Shown piece by piece: positions 32,304 through 40,329 of a stretch of 40,360 bases of DNA. Numbering within the stretch: position 1 is the first letter of the stretch; each line of letters opens with the position of its first letter. The stretch is from contig UQJF01000009.1 of assembly GCA_900541315.1 (NCBI GenBank), positions 1 through 40,360 on the forward strand, in the 5' to 3' direction. The notes under the pieces were generated by a model. The model saw only the letters and a program-made list of their open reading frames with translations, did not search any database and had not been told where the DNA came from. This DNA is from an uncultured Clostridium sp. Lineage in GTDB: Bacteria; Bacillota; Clostridia; Lachnospirales; Lachnospiraceae. The translations under genes and the position numbers were made by a program.

Positions 32304-33215
32304 ATGGAAGAAAACAAACAGAAAAAATCAGGATTTGTAACATTGATCGGACGCCCAAATGTTGGCAAGTCCACACTGATGAACCATCTGATCGGTCAGA
32401 AGATCGCGATCACCTCTGACAAGCCCCAGACTACCAGAAACAGGATCCAGACCGTTTACACTGATGACAGGGGACAGATCATTTTCCTTGATACACCGGG
32501 TATCCACAAGGCAAAAAACAAGCTGGGTGAATACATGGTCAATGTGGCTGAGCATACGTTAAAGGAAGTTGATGTGGTTTTATGGCTGGTAGAACCGACT
32601 ACTTTTATTGGTGCAGGTGAGCGCCATATTGCAGAGCAGCTTTCTAAGGTAAGCACACCGGTGATACTGGTCATTAATAAGATCGACACTGTTAAGGTAC
32701 AGGAAGAGATACTGACTTTTATTGCTGCTTATAAAGATGTATGTAATTTCGCAGAAATTGTGCCATTATCCGCTTTAAAGGAGAAAAATACAGATCTGCT
32801 TTTAGACCTGATCTTTAAGTATCTGCCTTATGGCCCCCAGTTTTATGATGAAGATACAGTAACTGACCAGCCAATGCGCCAGATCGCGGCAGAACTGATC
32901 CGTGAAAAGGCACTGCGCCTGTTAGATGATGAGATCCCTCATGGGATCGCCGTTGTTATTGAACAGATGAAAGAGCGTTCCAATGGCATTATTGATATTG
33001 AAGCAAGCATTGTCTGCGAACGTGAGTCCCACAAGGGTATTATCATCGGAAAAGGCGGCTCTATGTTAAAGAAGATCGGAACAGTAGCCCGCCGCGAGAT
33101 CGAAAACATGATGGAGACAAAAGTAAATCTCCAGCTCTGGGTAAAGGTAAGAAAAGAGTGGAGAGACAGTGAGCTTTACATGAAAAATTACGGATACGAC
33201 CAGAAGGACGTATAA
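32304..33215 (+). CDS. era: GTPase Era
   Basis: This essential GTPase binds the 3' end of 16S rRNA in 30S subunit assembly. The P-loop is G16RPNVGKST. G2 is PQTTRNRIQT near 44-53, G3 is DTPGIH near 63-68 and G4 is NKID near 125-128. The C-terminal KH domain (about 205-295) contains the GKGGSMLKKIGTVAR turn that binds RNA. The length is 303 aa, as expected. AGGAG lies 6-7 nt before the ATG. The order era then recO is common in Firmicutes. Confidence 0.97.
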   Translation: MEENKQKKSGFVTLIGRPNVGKSTLMNHLIGQKIAITSDKPQTTRNRIQTVYTDDRGQIIFLDTPGIHKAKNKLGEYMVNVAEHTLKEVDVVLWLVEPTTFIGAGERHIAEQLSKVSTPVILVINKIDTVKVQEEILTFIAAYKDVCNFAEIVPLSALKEKNTDLLLDLIFKYLPYGPQFYDEDTVTDQPMRQIAAELIREKALRLLDDEIPHGIAVVIEQMKERSNGIIDIEASIVCERESHKGIIIGKGGSMLKKIGTVARREIENMMETKVNLQLWVKVRKEWRDSELYMKNYGYDQKDV

Positions 33216-33273
33216 AAGGAATCAGGCACAGAAAGATTCCGGGAGAACATGAAATGAGAAAGGAGGGCGCGGC

Positions 33274-33948
33274 ATGAGGGATGTTTTAAATGTTACAGGA
33301 ATGGTCCTTTTAAGTGCGCCCTCTGGTGACTATGACAGACGGCTAGTACTTCTGACCCGGGAAAAAGGAAAGATAACCGCATTTGCCCATGGTGTGAGAA
33401 GACCGGGAAGCAGCCTTATGGCAGCCAGCCGGCCTTTTTCTTTTGGAACCTTTCAGGTATATGAAGGCAGATCCGCCTATAACCTTCAGTCCGCGCAGAT
33501 CACCAATTATTTTGATGAATTGTCTGCTGACATGGAAGGGGCCTGCTATGGGGCTTATTTTCTGGAAGTGGCTTCCTGGCTTTCTGATGAAAATATGGAC
33601 GGGACAGAGTTTTTAAATCTTTTATACGTATCTTTAAAAGCATTAAGCAAAGAAGCTCTGCCCAACCCGCTGGTACGGCGCATTTTTGAGCTTCGTGCCA
33701 TGGTCATTAACGGCGTGTATACACAGAAGCCGGAAGGAAGAGTGTCGGAGTCCTGTGTCTATGCATGGCAGTATGTGATCGCAACGCCATTAGGTTCCCT
33801 GTATACATTTACACTAAAAGAAGATGTCTTAAGGGAATTTTCCAGGGAAGTACAGCATGCCATGGAGGAGTACATACACCATGAGTTTAAGTCTTTGGAA
33901 ATCTTAGAAGTGCTTGCAGGAGGCAAAATGACCAGTCCTATTAGCTGA
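33274..33948 (+). CDS. recO: DNA repair protein RecO
   Basis: RecO promotes RecA loading and strand annealing in RecFOR recombination. The N-terminal OB fold (about 1-80) shows the family pattern TGMVLLSAPSGDYDRRLVLL, TREKGKITAFAHGVRRPGS. The helical C-terminal part (about 85-220) follows. The length is 224 aa, somewhat short. The four-cysteine zinc finger found in many RecO proteins is absent; the region after FELRAMVINGVYTQKPEG has only one Cys. AAGGAGGG precedes the ATG. It lies 58 bp after era. Confidence 0.85.
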   Translation: MRDVLNVTGMVLLSAPSGDYDRRLVLLTREKGKITAFAHGVRRPGSSLMAASRPFSFGTFQVYEGRSAYNLQSAQITNYFDELSADMEGACYGAYFLEVASWLSDENMDGTEFLNLLYVSLKALSKEALPNPLVRRIFELRAMVINGVYTQKPEGRVSESCVYAWQYVIATPLGSLYTFTLKEDVLREFSREVQHAMEEYIHHEFKSLEILEVLAGGKMTSPIS

Positions 33949-33964
33949 AAATGCGCTAAAGGGC

Positions 33965-33993
33965 TTGAAATTATGCTATTCAAAGGATATAAT
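33965..33993 (+). promoter_or_regulatory. Promoter of the lipoprotein gene
   Basis: TTGAAA (33965-33970), a 17-bp spacer and a perfect TATAAT (33988-33993), with the start near 34000. It supports ATG 34025 over the upstream ATG codons, which fall in or at the promoter. Transcription may continue into glyS. Confidence 0.75.
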
Positions 33994-34024
33994 ATGCCAT
34001 ATGTCTGAAAGGAAAAAGAAGAGA

Positions 34025-34615
34025 ATGAAGAAAAAACTTCTTGCAGCAGCTGTTGCTGTGACAGCAGTGCTTATGCTTGGAGGCTGTGAAGGCTTATCTG
34101 CAAAAAACGCAAAAGGACCAGAAACAGAAGAAAGCTGTCTTTATATTACAAAAGATGGCAGTATTCAGTGGGTCAGCGTGGAACATTATGAAGGCGGCAG
34201 TTATTCCAAAGAAGAACTTTTAGACTTTGCATCTGAAAAGATAAAGGAATATAATGAAGCCAAAGGAACAGAAAACTCAAAAGAGCCGGTGACTCTGGTT
34301 TCAGGAAGTCTGGAAAATGGAAAAGCGGTACTTATTACTTCTTATGACAGTGGTGAAAGCCTTGTGGATTTTGCCGGGGAAACAGGAGATGATACCATGC
34401 CATTTGCAGAGGTCAAGACCGGCACACCGGAGGAACTTTCAGAAGAGCTGAAGGCTGCAGGTATTGAGATCCATGGTTCTTTTGCTGTTGTACTACAGGG
34501 AGAAGGAATGGTGCAGACAGAAGGAAAGATACTGGATGCAGACGGAAGCTGTACAGTCAATGACGGACATTTTATTAAAACAGGTTCCGGAACAAGTGTG
34601 ATCGTAACTGAGTAG
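34025..34615 (+). CDS. Small lipoprotein of unknown function
   Basis: This 196-aa exported protein has a classic lipoprotein signal: MKKKLLAAAVAVTAVLMLGG followed by C21 (lipobox LGGC). The mature part has no domain I recognise. It contains TKDGSIQWVSVEHYEGGSYS and an acidic KEELLDFASEKIKEYNEAKG helix, which recalls peptide-binding or regulatory lipoproteins of Lachnospiraceae. ATG 34025 is chosen because AAAGGA lies about 12 nt upstream and the promoter start is near 34000. It lies between recO and glycyl-tRNA synthetase, with its own promoter. The function is unknown. Confidence 0.75.
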   Translation: MKKKLLAAAVAVTAVLMLGGCEGLSAKNAKGPETEESCLYITKDGSIQWVSVEHYEGGSYSKEELLDFASEKIKEYNEAKGTENSKEPVTLVSGSLENGKAVLITSYDSGESLVDFAGETGDDTMPFAEVKTGTPEELSEELKAAGIEIHGSFAVVLQGEGMVQTEGKILDADGSCTVNDGHFIKTGSGTSVIVTE

Positions 34616-34663
34616 AAATGGCAGTTTACAGATAAGCAGATCATATAAAGAGAGGATACTGAT

Positions 34664-36052
34664 ATGGAAAAGACAATGGAAAAAATCGTAGCTCTTGCAA
34701 AAAACAGAGGTTTCGTATATCCGGGTTCTGAGATCTATGGCGGTCTTGCAAATACCTGGGATTACGGCAATCTGGGCGTTGAGCTGAAGAACAATGTGAA
34801 GAAGGCCTGGTGGCAGAAATTCGTACAGGAAAGCCCTTATAACGTAGGTGTTGACTGTGCTATCTTAATGAATTCCCAGACATGGGTAGCCAGCGGACAT
34901 CTGGGTGGTTTCTCAGATCCTTTAATGGACTGTAAGCAGTGTAAAGAGCGTTTCCGTGCTGATAAGCTGATCGAAGATTACAACGATGCGCATGGTATTG
35001 AGATGGAAGGTTCTGTAGATGGCTGGTCCCAGGAACAGATGAAGCAGTACATCGAAGACAAGCATATCTGCTGCCCAAGCTGCGGTGCCCATGATTTCAC
35101 AGATATCCGTCAGTTCAACCTGATGTTTAAAACATTCCAGGGTGTAACCGAGGATGCCAAAAATACGGTATATCTTCGTCCGGAGACTGCCCAGGGTATT
35201 TTCGTAAACTTCAAGAATGTACAGAGAACTTCCAGAAAGAAAGTTCCGTTTGGTATCGGACAGATCGGTAAGTCCTTCCGTAACGAGATTACACCTGGCA
35301 ACTTTACTTTCCGTACCAGAGAGTTTGAGCAGATGGAACTTGAATTCTTCTGCAAGCCAGGTACTGACCTTGAATGGTTTGCTTACTGGAAGCAATATTG
35401 TATTGACTGGCTGCAGAAATTAGGCATCAAGCCAGACGAGATGCGTGCAAGAGATCATTCTCCGGAAGAGCTGTGCTTCTACAGCAAGGCTACTACTGAC
35501 CTGGAATTCCAGTTCCCATTTGGCTGGGGCGAGCTTTGGGGTATTGCAGACAGAACTGATTATGACCTGACCCAGCATCAGACTGTATCCGGACAGGACA
35601 TGACTTACTTTGATGATGAGAGCAAGGAAAAGTATATCCCATATGTAATTGAGCCTTCACTGGGTGCTGACCGTGTAACCTTAGCATTCCTGTGTGCAGC
35701 GTATGACGAGGAGGAGATCGGAGAAGGAGATGTAAGAACTGTTCTTCACTTCCACCCTGCTCTGGCACCTGTAAAGGTAGGTGTTCTGCCACTGTCCAAG
35801 AAGTTAAATGAAGGAGCAGAAAAGGTATATGCTGAGCTGAGCAAGTATTTCAACTGTGAATTTGATGACAGAGGCAACATTGGTAAGCGTTACAGAAGAC
35901 AGGATGAGATCGGTACTCCATTCTGCGTAACCTACGACTTCGATTCAGAAGAAGACCATGCTGTAACTGTCCGTGACAGAGATACCATGGAGCAGGTTCG
36001 TATCCCGATCGCTGAGTTAAAGGATTACTTTGCTGACAAGTTTATGTTCTAA
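34664..36052 (+). CDS. glyS: Glycyl-tRNA synthetase (alpha2 dimer type)
   Basis: This class II synthetase joins glycine to tRNA-Gly. It is the homodimeric type (GlyQS/GlyS 462 aa), not the tetrameric GlyQ plus GlyS. The N-terminal motif [20 protein letters not shown] near 16-35 and motif 2 [20 protein letters not shown] near 206-225 are exact family features. Motif 3 is near 330-345 ([14 protein letters not shown]). The C-terminal anticodon-binding domain covers about 360-460. Zinc-type cysteines (CKQC, CPSC) lie in the insertion. AGAGAGGA precedes the ATG. No T-box leader fits in the 48-bp gap before it. It is followed by a clear terminator. Confidence 0.97.
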   Translation: MEKTMEKIVALAKNRGFVYPGSEIYGGLANTWDYGNLGVELKNNVKKAWWQKFVQESPYNVGVDCAILMNSQTWVASGHLGGFSDPLMDCKQCKERFRADKLIEDYNDAHGIEMEGSVDGWSQEQMKQYIEDKHICCPSCGAHDFTDIRQFNLMFKTFQGVTEDAKNTVYLRPETAQGIFVNFKNVQRTSRKKVPFGIGQIGKSFRNEITPGNFTFRTREFEQMELEFFCKPGTDLEWFAYWKQYCIDWLQKLGIKPDEMRARDHSPEELCFYSKATTDLEFQFPFGWGELWGIADRTDYDLTQHQTVSGQDMTYFDDESKEKYIPYVIEPSLGADRVTLAFLCAAYDEEEIGEGDVRTVLHFHPALAPVKVGVLPLSKKLNEGAEKVYAELSKYFNCEFDDRGNIGKRYRRQDEIGTPFCVTYDFDSEEDHAVTVRDRDTMEQVRIPIAELKDYFADKFMF

Positions 36053-36100
36053 TAATGTAAATATTATTTGCATCTGCCTTATAACATTATATTTAAATTT

Positions 36101-36141
36101 AAAATGCCCGCTTTCCTGTTATTGGGAAGAGGGCATTTTTT
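36101..36141 (+). terminator. Terminator after glyS
   Basis: AAAATGCCC (36101-36109) pairs with GGGCATTTT (36131-36139), with an inner TTCC/GGAA pairing. The T-run ends at 36141. A clear intrinsic terminator. Confidence 0.9.
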
Positions 36142-36173
36142 AGAATGATTTTATAAACGGGATCCAATAAGTA

Positions 36174-36182
36174 TGGTATAAT
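36174..36182 (+). promoter_or_regulatory. Extended -10 promoter of the two-component system
   Basis: TGGTATAAT (TG at 36174-36175, TATAAT at 36177-36182). No good -35 is seen 17 bp upstream. The start would be near 36189, giving a leader of about 107 nt that contains the element D locus 3 structure. Confidence 0.55.
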
Positions 36183-36204
36183 GAGCCCAGGGGAAAAAAC
36201 AAGA

Positions 36205-36270
36205 CATTAACGAAGATCCCGCCTGCCACGGCAGGAATCAGAGCACACAAGCGGGGGAACCTGAGTCTTG
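36205..36270 (+). repeat. Element D, locus 3, in the leader of the histidine kinase gene
   Basis: TTAACGAAG followed by CCTGCC-AC-GGCAGG (about 36221-36234) and a closing CCCGC/GCGGG pairing, then GGGAACCTGAGTCT-like sequence, matches the other two loci in order and spacing. Here only one unit is present and the terminator hairpin is missing. It lies in the presumed 5' leader of the kinase-regulator operon. Confidence 0.5.
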
Positions 36271-36295
36271 GCTGCGACAAACCGGAGGTATATCC

Positions 36296-37792
36296 ATGAA
36301 ATTAAAGACCCGCTTGGCGGTTGCATTTATGATCATCACTATTGTTCCTATGATTCTGATCTTTGTGTCCTTTTTTGCCATTAATGATCATCAGGCACGT
36401 TCCTTTACAAAAGAGTATGGACTGACAGAACAGGTAGATCTTTTAAGCGGAAATTCGACACAGGTGTTTAACCGTCTGACCCGCCGGGTACAGCAGGTGA
36501 TCCGGGAAGAACTGGATAAGAAGCCGGAATTATATGAAGATACAGGCCACTTAGATGAGGTTAATGCAGAACTTCAGAAGCATTACGCCTATCTGGTAGT
36601 GCGTAAAGGAACAGATATCATTTATTTTGGTGATACAGATGAAGAAAATAAGTCCCAGCTGTGTGAACAGCTGCCAGAATTTGATATCCTTCAGGGAGAT
36701 TTAGAGGGTGGTATATACTTAGATGGTGAGAGCCAGCATCTTGTAAAGCAGATGGATTTTCAATTTCCAGATAAGACAGAAGGAAGCGTATTTATTATTT
36801 CCAATGTGGATGATCTGCTGCCGGAAGTAAAATACATGATCAGGGAAATGCTCTTTTTAGGAGTCATGATCCTTCTGATCGCTGGAATCACCCTGACTTT
36901 CTGGGTCTATCAGTCGATCCTAAGCCCATTAAACAAGCTTCAGGAAGCCACAAAGAAGATCCGTGACGGCAATCTGGAATTTACCCTGGATGTGGATGCA
37001 GATGATGAGATCGGCCATTTGTGCCAGGATTTTGAAGAAATGCGTATGCGTTTAAAAGAAAGCGCAGAGGAAAAAATCCAGTATGACAAAGAAAGCAAAG
37101 AGCTGATCAGTAATATCTCCCATGACTTAAAGACTCCTATCACGGCGATCAAGGGCTATGTAGAAGGTATTATGGACGGAGTGGCATCTTCACCGGAAAA
37201 GCTGGATAAATATATCCGGACTATTTATAATAAAGCCAATGACATGGACCGTCTTATTGATGAGCTGACCTTTTATTCCAAGATCGATACAAACAAGATC
37301 CCCTATACTTTCTCAAAGATCAACGTTTCACAGTATTTCAGGGATTGTGTGGAAGAAGTAGGACTGGATATGGAAGCCAGAGGTATTGAACTGGGATATT
37401 TTAACTATGTAGATGAAGATGTGGTAGTGATCGCCGATGCAGAGCAGATGAAGCGTGTGATCAACAATATCATTGGTAATTCTGTGAAATATCTGGACAA
37501 GAAAAAGGGCATTATCAATATCCGTATCAAGGATGACGGGGATTTCATCCAGGTAGAGATCGAAGATAATGGAAAAGGCATTGCTGCAAAGGATCTGCCT
37601 AATATCTTTGACCGGTTCTACCGTACGGATTCTTCCAGAAATTCTTCTCAGGGTGGAAGCGGCATTGGACTGTCTATTGTGCGCAAGATCATTGAAGACC
37701 ACGGCGGCCGCATCTGGGCCACCAGTAAAGAAGGGATCGGAACAGAGGTGCACTTTGTTTTAAGAAAATATCAGGAGGTTATTCAGGAATGA
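36296..37792 (+). CDS. Sensor histidine kinase, membrane-bound (HAMP-HisKA-HATPase)
   Basis: This is a transmembrane sensor kinase. TM1 is at 9-29 and an extracytoplasmic sensor domain lies at about 30-184, with no known ligand motif. TM2 is at about 185-206 and HAMP at about 207-258. The dimerisation and phosphoacceptor domain has H276 in ISNISHDLKTPITA. The ATPase domain has N-box NIIGNSVKYLD near 391-401, G1 DNGKGIA near 427-433 and G2 GGSGIGLSIV. The length is 498 aa. CGGAGG lies about 9 nt before the ATG. The gene overlaps the response-regulator gene by 4 bp (ATGA), so both are translated together. The stimulus is unknown. Confidence 0.93.
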   Translation: MKLKTRLAVAFMIITIVPMILIFVSFFAINDHQARSFTKEYGLTEQVDLLSGNSTQVFNRLTRRVQQVIREELDKKPELYEDTGHLDEVNAELQKHYAYLVVRKGTDIIYFGDTDEENKSQLCEQLPEFDILQGDLEGGIYLDGESQHLVKQMDFQFPDKTEGSVFIISNVDDLLPEVKYMIREMLFLGVMILLIAGITLTFWVYQSILSPLNKLQEATKKIRDGNLEFTLDVDADDEIGHLCQDFEEMRMRLKESAEEKIQYDKESKELISNISHDLKTPITAIKGYVEGIMDGVASSPEKLDKYIRTIYNKANDMDRLIDELTFYSKIDTNKIPYTFSKINVSQYFRDCVEEVGLDMEARGIELGYFNYVDEDVVVIADAEQMKRVINNIIGNSVKYLDKKKGIINIRIKDDGDFIQVEIEDNGKGIAAKDLPNIFDRFYRTDSSRNSSQGGSGIGLSIVRKIIEDHGGRIWATSKEGIGTEVHFVLRKYQEVIQE

Positions 37793-38478
37793 GCAAAATA
37801 CTGATCGTAGAAGATGAGGAAAGCATTGCAGAGCTGGAAAAGGATTATCTGGAACTGTCAGGCTTTGAAGTGGAGATAGAAAATAATGGGACAGACGGCT
37901 TGGAACGGGCATTAAAGGAGGAATATGACCTGTTGATCCTGGATCTGATGCTTCCGGGAACAGATGGGTTTGAGATCTGCCGCCGTGTACGTGAGATAAA
38001 AAACACCCCTATCATTATGGTTTCCGCAAAGAAAGAAGATATTGACAAGATCCGCGGTCTGGGTCTGGGAGCAGATGACTATATTACAAAGCCATTCAGT
38101 CCAAGTGAGATGGTAGCCAGAGTAAAAGCGCATATGGCAAGATATGAGCGGCTGGTAGGAAGTGGCCAGCCGTCAAACGAGATCATTGAGATCCGTGGTT
38201 TAAAGATCGATAAGACTGCCAGAAGAGTATGGGTCAATGGGGAAGAAAAGACCTTTACAACAAAGGAATTTGACCTGCTTTCCTTCCTTGCCCAGAATCC
38301 TAATCACGTATTTACGAAAGAAGAGCTTTTCTCCAAAATCTGGGATATGGAGTCTATTGGAGATATCGCTACAGTTACTGTGCATATTAAGAAGATCAGG
38401 GAAAAAATTGAGTTTAATACAGCAAAGCCTCAGTATATAGAAACAATCTGGGGCGTAGGATACAGATTTAAGATATAA
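37789..38478 (+). CDS. OmpR/PhoB family response regulator
   Basis: This is the partner of the upstream kinase. The receiver domain is at 1-120 with acidic residues E8 and D9, phosphoacceptor D52 and K101. The C-terminal winged helix domain (about 130-228) has FTTKEFDLLSFLAQNPNHVF and TVTVHIKKIREKIE, the OmpR-type DNA-binding pattern. The length is 229 aa. The start overlaps the kinase stop (ATGA), and AGGAGG lies inside the kinase coding end. It is followed by the terminator of element D locus 2. Targets are not visible in the window. Confidence 0.95.
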   Translation: MSKILIVEDEESIAELEKDYLELSGFEVEIENNGTDGLERALKEEYDLLILDLMLPGTDGFEICRRVREIKNTPIIMVSAKKEDIDKIRGLGLGADDYITKPFSPSEMVARVKAHMARYERLVGSGQPSNEIIEIRGLKIDKTARRVWVNGEEKTFTTKEFDLLSFLAQNPNHVFTKEELFSKIWDMESIGDIATVTVHIKKIREKIEFNTAKPQYIETIWGVGYRFKI

Positions 38479-38480
38479 TG

Positions 38481-38533
38481 AGTCCAAAAGAAAAACAAGC
38501 GACACCGAAGGTGGCATTTGTTTTTCTTGGACT
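38481..38533. terminator. Bidirectional terminator hairpin of element D locus 2
   Basis: AGTCCAAAAGAAAAACAA (38481-38498) pairs with TTGTTTTTCTTGGACT (38518-38533) apart from two bases, around an inner CACC/GGTG hairpin. It is similar in sequence to the hairpin at 29104-29163 (shared AAGAAAAACAAGCG and CATTTGTTTTTCTTGGAC). It ends the two-component operon. Confidence 0.8.
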
Positions 38534-38646
38534 ATTAACGAAGGCTCCGCCTGCGTTAGCAGGCAGTAGAGCGCGTCAGCGCGGGAAACCTGAGTCTACC
38601 AGCAGGCAGTGGAGCGCATCCGCACAGGAAACCTGAGCCTACAAGC
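38534..38646. repeat. Element D, locus 2: stem-loop plus 43-bp tandem duplication
   Basis: GCCTGC-GTTA-GCAGGC (about 38549-38564) is followed by GCGC-GTCA-GCGC and GGAAACCTGAGTCTAC. Two 43-bp units (38560-38602 and 38603-38645) share 36 identical bases. The ends CCTGAGTCTAC and CCTGAGCCTAC are conserved in both units and in locus 3. No ORF is present. It lies between the response regulator and Sua5. Confidence 0.65.
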
Positions 38647-38669
38647 ATATATAAACGGAGAAAATCACC

Positions 38670-39779
38670 ATGGAAACCAAACGAATCAAAATAAATGACA
38701 CAAAAAATATAAACGATGAAGAATTAAAAGAAGCCGCCCAGATTTTACGTGACGGCGGTCTTGTTGCATTTCCAACAGAAACTGTATACGGTTTAGGGGG
38801 AAATGCCTTAGATGAAAAAGCAGCAGGAAAGATATATGCGGCTAAAGGCAGGCCTTCAGATAATCCTCTGATCGCCCATGTATCCTGTGCTGCAGAAGTC
38901 ACACCGTTGGTAAAATATATCCCGGAAGCAGGAATGAAATTAATGGATGCTTTCTGGCCAGGCCCGCTGACTATTATTTTCCCTAAAAGTGATATTGTAC
39001 CTTATGGAACCACTGGTGGTCTTGATACAGTAGCGGTCCGTATGCCGGTAGACCCGGTTGCAAACCGCCTGATCGCACTGGCGGGTGTACCGGTAGCAGC
39101 ACCAAGCGCCAATACCTCCGGCCGTCCAAGCCCTACGACAGCAGACCATGTATGGCAGGATTTAAACGGCAAGATCGAGATGATCATTGATGGAGGCCCT
39201 GTAGGAATTGGTGTGGAATCCACGATTGTAGATGTATCCGGTGATGTTCCCGCAGTTCTGCGTCCAGGCGCTATTACCATGGAAATGTTAAAAGATGTTT
39301 TAGGGGAAGTTACCATTGACCCGGCTATTTTAGGACCGATGGCAGAAGGCGTGCGTCCAAAAGCACCTGGTATGAAGTATAAACATTATGCTCCAAAGGC
39401 AGATCTGACCTTAGTAGAGCCTGCAAATGTGGCAGATGCCAGAAAAACAGGGGAAGCCGTTGCCATGACACAGGAACAGGTGGAACAAATGGTGAAAACT
39501 GTGTGGAAGCTGGCAAAAGAAAAAATCGATGCAGGCTGTAAAGTTGGTATCATCTGTACCGATGAGTCAAGATCACGTTATCCCCAGGGTGAGGTGCGCA
39601 GTATTGGCGCCAGAAAGAGCCAGGAGTCTGTAGCACATAACCTGTATGCACTGCTTCGCGAATTTGATGATTTAAAAGTAGACTATATCTTTTCTGAAAG
39701 CTTTACCCAGGATCATCTGGGACAGGCCATTATGAACCGTCTGTCAAAAGCAGCGGGATATCAGATCTATAAAGTATAA
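38670..39779 (+). CDS. sua5: Threonylcarbamoyl-AMP synthase (Sua5 type)
   Basis: This enzyme makes threonylcarbamoyl-AMP from threonine, bicarbonate and ATP, the first step of t6A37 tRNA modification. The YrdC domain is at about 15-205, with FPTETVYGLGGNA near 35-47, KGRPSDNPL near 64-72 and SANTSGRPSPT near 150-160. A linker and C-terminal Sua5 domain (about 235-368) make it the long form rather than TsaC. The length is 369 aa. CGGAG precedes the ATG by about 11 nt. MtaB in this window acts later on the same base. Element D lies directly upstream and no separate promoter was seen. Confidence 0.93.
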   Translation: METKRIKINDTKNINDEELKEAAQILRDGGLVAFPTETVYGLGGNALDEKAAGKIYAAKGRPSDNPLIAHVSCAAEVTPLVKYIPEAGMKLMDAFWPGPLTIIFPKSDIVPYGTTGGLDTVAVRMPVDPVANRLIALAGVPVAAPSANTSGRPSPTTADHVWQDLNGKIEMIIDGGPVGIGVESTIVDVSGDVPAVLRPGAITMEMLKDVLGEVTIDPAILGPMAEGVRPKAPGMKYKHYAPKADLTLVEPANVADARKTGEAVAMTQEQVEQMVKTVWKLAKEKIDAGCKVGIICTDESRSRYPQGEVRSIGARKSQESVAHNLYALLREFDDLKVDYIFSESFTQDHLGQAIMNRLSKAAGYQIYKV

Positions 39780-39841
39780 TGGAACACAGCATTCCTGTAT
39801 CAAAGGGGTTACAGCATAGAAAGCGGGGTTGTTAACGGAGT

Positions 39842-40329
39842 ATGAAACAAACAGAAAAACAGACCTTAGGAGAAAAAACAGCCCAGAATCTCCTTGAAAT
39901 GATCCAGCAGAAGGAATATGCTCCAGGAGACAAGCTGCCTACAGAGGCAGAACTGGTGGAAACGTTGGGAGTTGGCCGCAATACAGTAAGAGAGGCACTT
40001 CGCATCCTTATGTCCCGGAATATCGTTACTATCCGTCAGGGATCAGGAACCTTTATTTCCGAGAAAAATGGAGTGGCAGACGATCCACTTGGCTTTTTTA
40101 TGATGGATGACAGGCGCCAACTTACAGAAGACCTGATTCAGGCAAGACTGATCCTGGAACCGGCACTTGCTGCACTTGCTGCGCAAAATGGTTCAGAGGA
40201 AGAGATAAAAGACCTGGAGCGCATTTTAGAAGAGCTGGAAAAACTGATCCGGGATAAAAAAGACTATTCCGAAAAAGATTCCCAGTTCCATGCCCAGATC
40301 GCTACCTGCTCCCACAACCGGGTCATGAC
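39842..40329 (+). CDS. GntR family regulator, FCD subfamily (truncated by contig end)
   Basis: This is the 5' part of a second FCD-type GntR regulator. The winged helix (about 10-75) has LPTEAELVETLGVGRNTVREALRIL and QGSGTFIS, and the beginning of the FCD domain (about 100-160) shows RLILEPALAALAAQ and DSQFHAQIA. Real sequence stops near residue 162. The reading frame then continues into adapter, giving the spurious tail LLYTSDAAD. The ATG has GGAG directly adjacent, which is too close, so the exact start is not firm. It is unrelated in position to the GntR gene at 10179, and its target genes must lie beyond the window. Confidence 0.85.

Noticed and set aside
34616..34663. T-box leader before glycyl-tRNA synthetase
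   Set aside because: The gap is only 48 bp and has no specifier loop, T-box sequence or antiterminator.
36205..36270. c-di-AMP (ydaO) or c-di-GMP riboswitch upstream of the kinase
   Set aside because: A GCGGGGGAACC stretch resembles part of the ydaO motif, but the other conserved blocks are absent and the region is too short. Similarity to the two other element D loci explains it better.
38560..38645. Two 43-bp repeats as a CRISPR remnant
   Set aside because: The copies are adjacent without a spacer and belong to the element D structure seen at other gene junctions.
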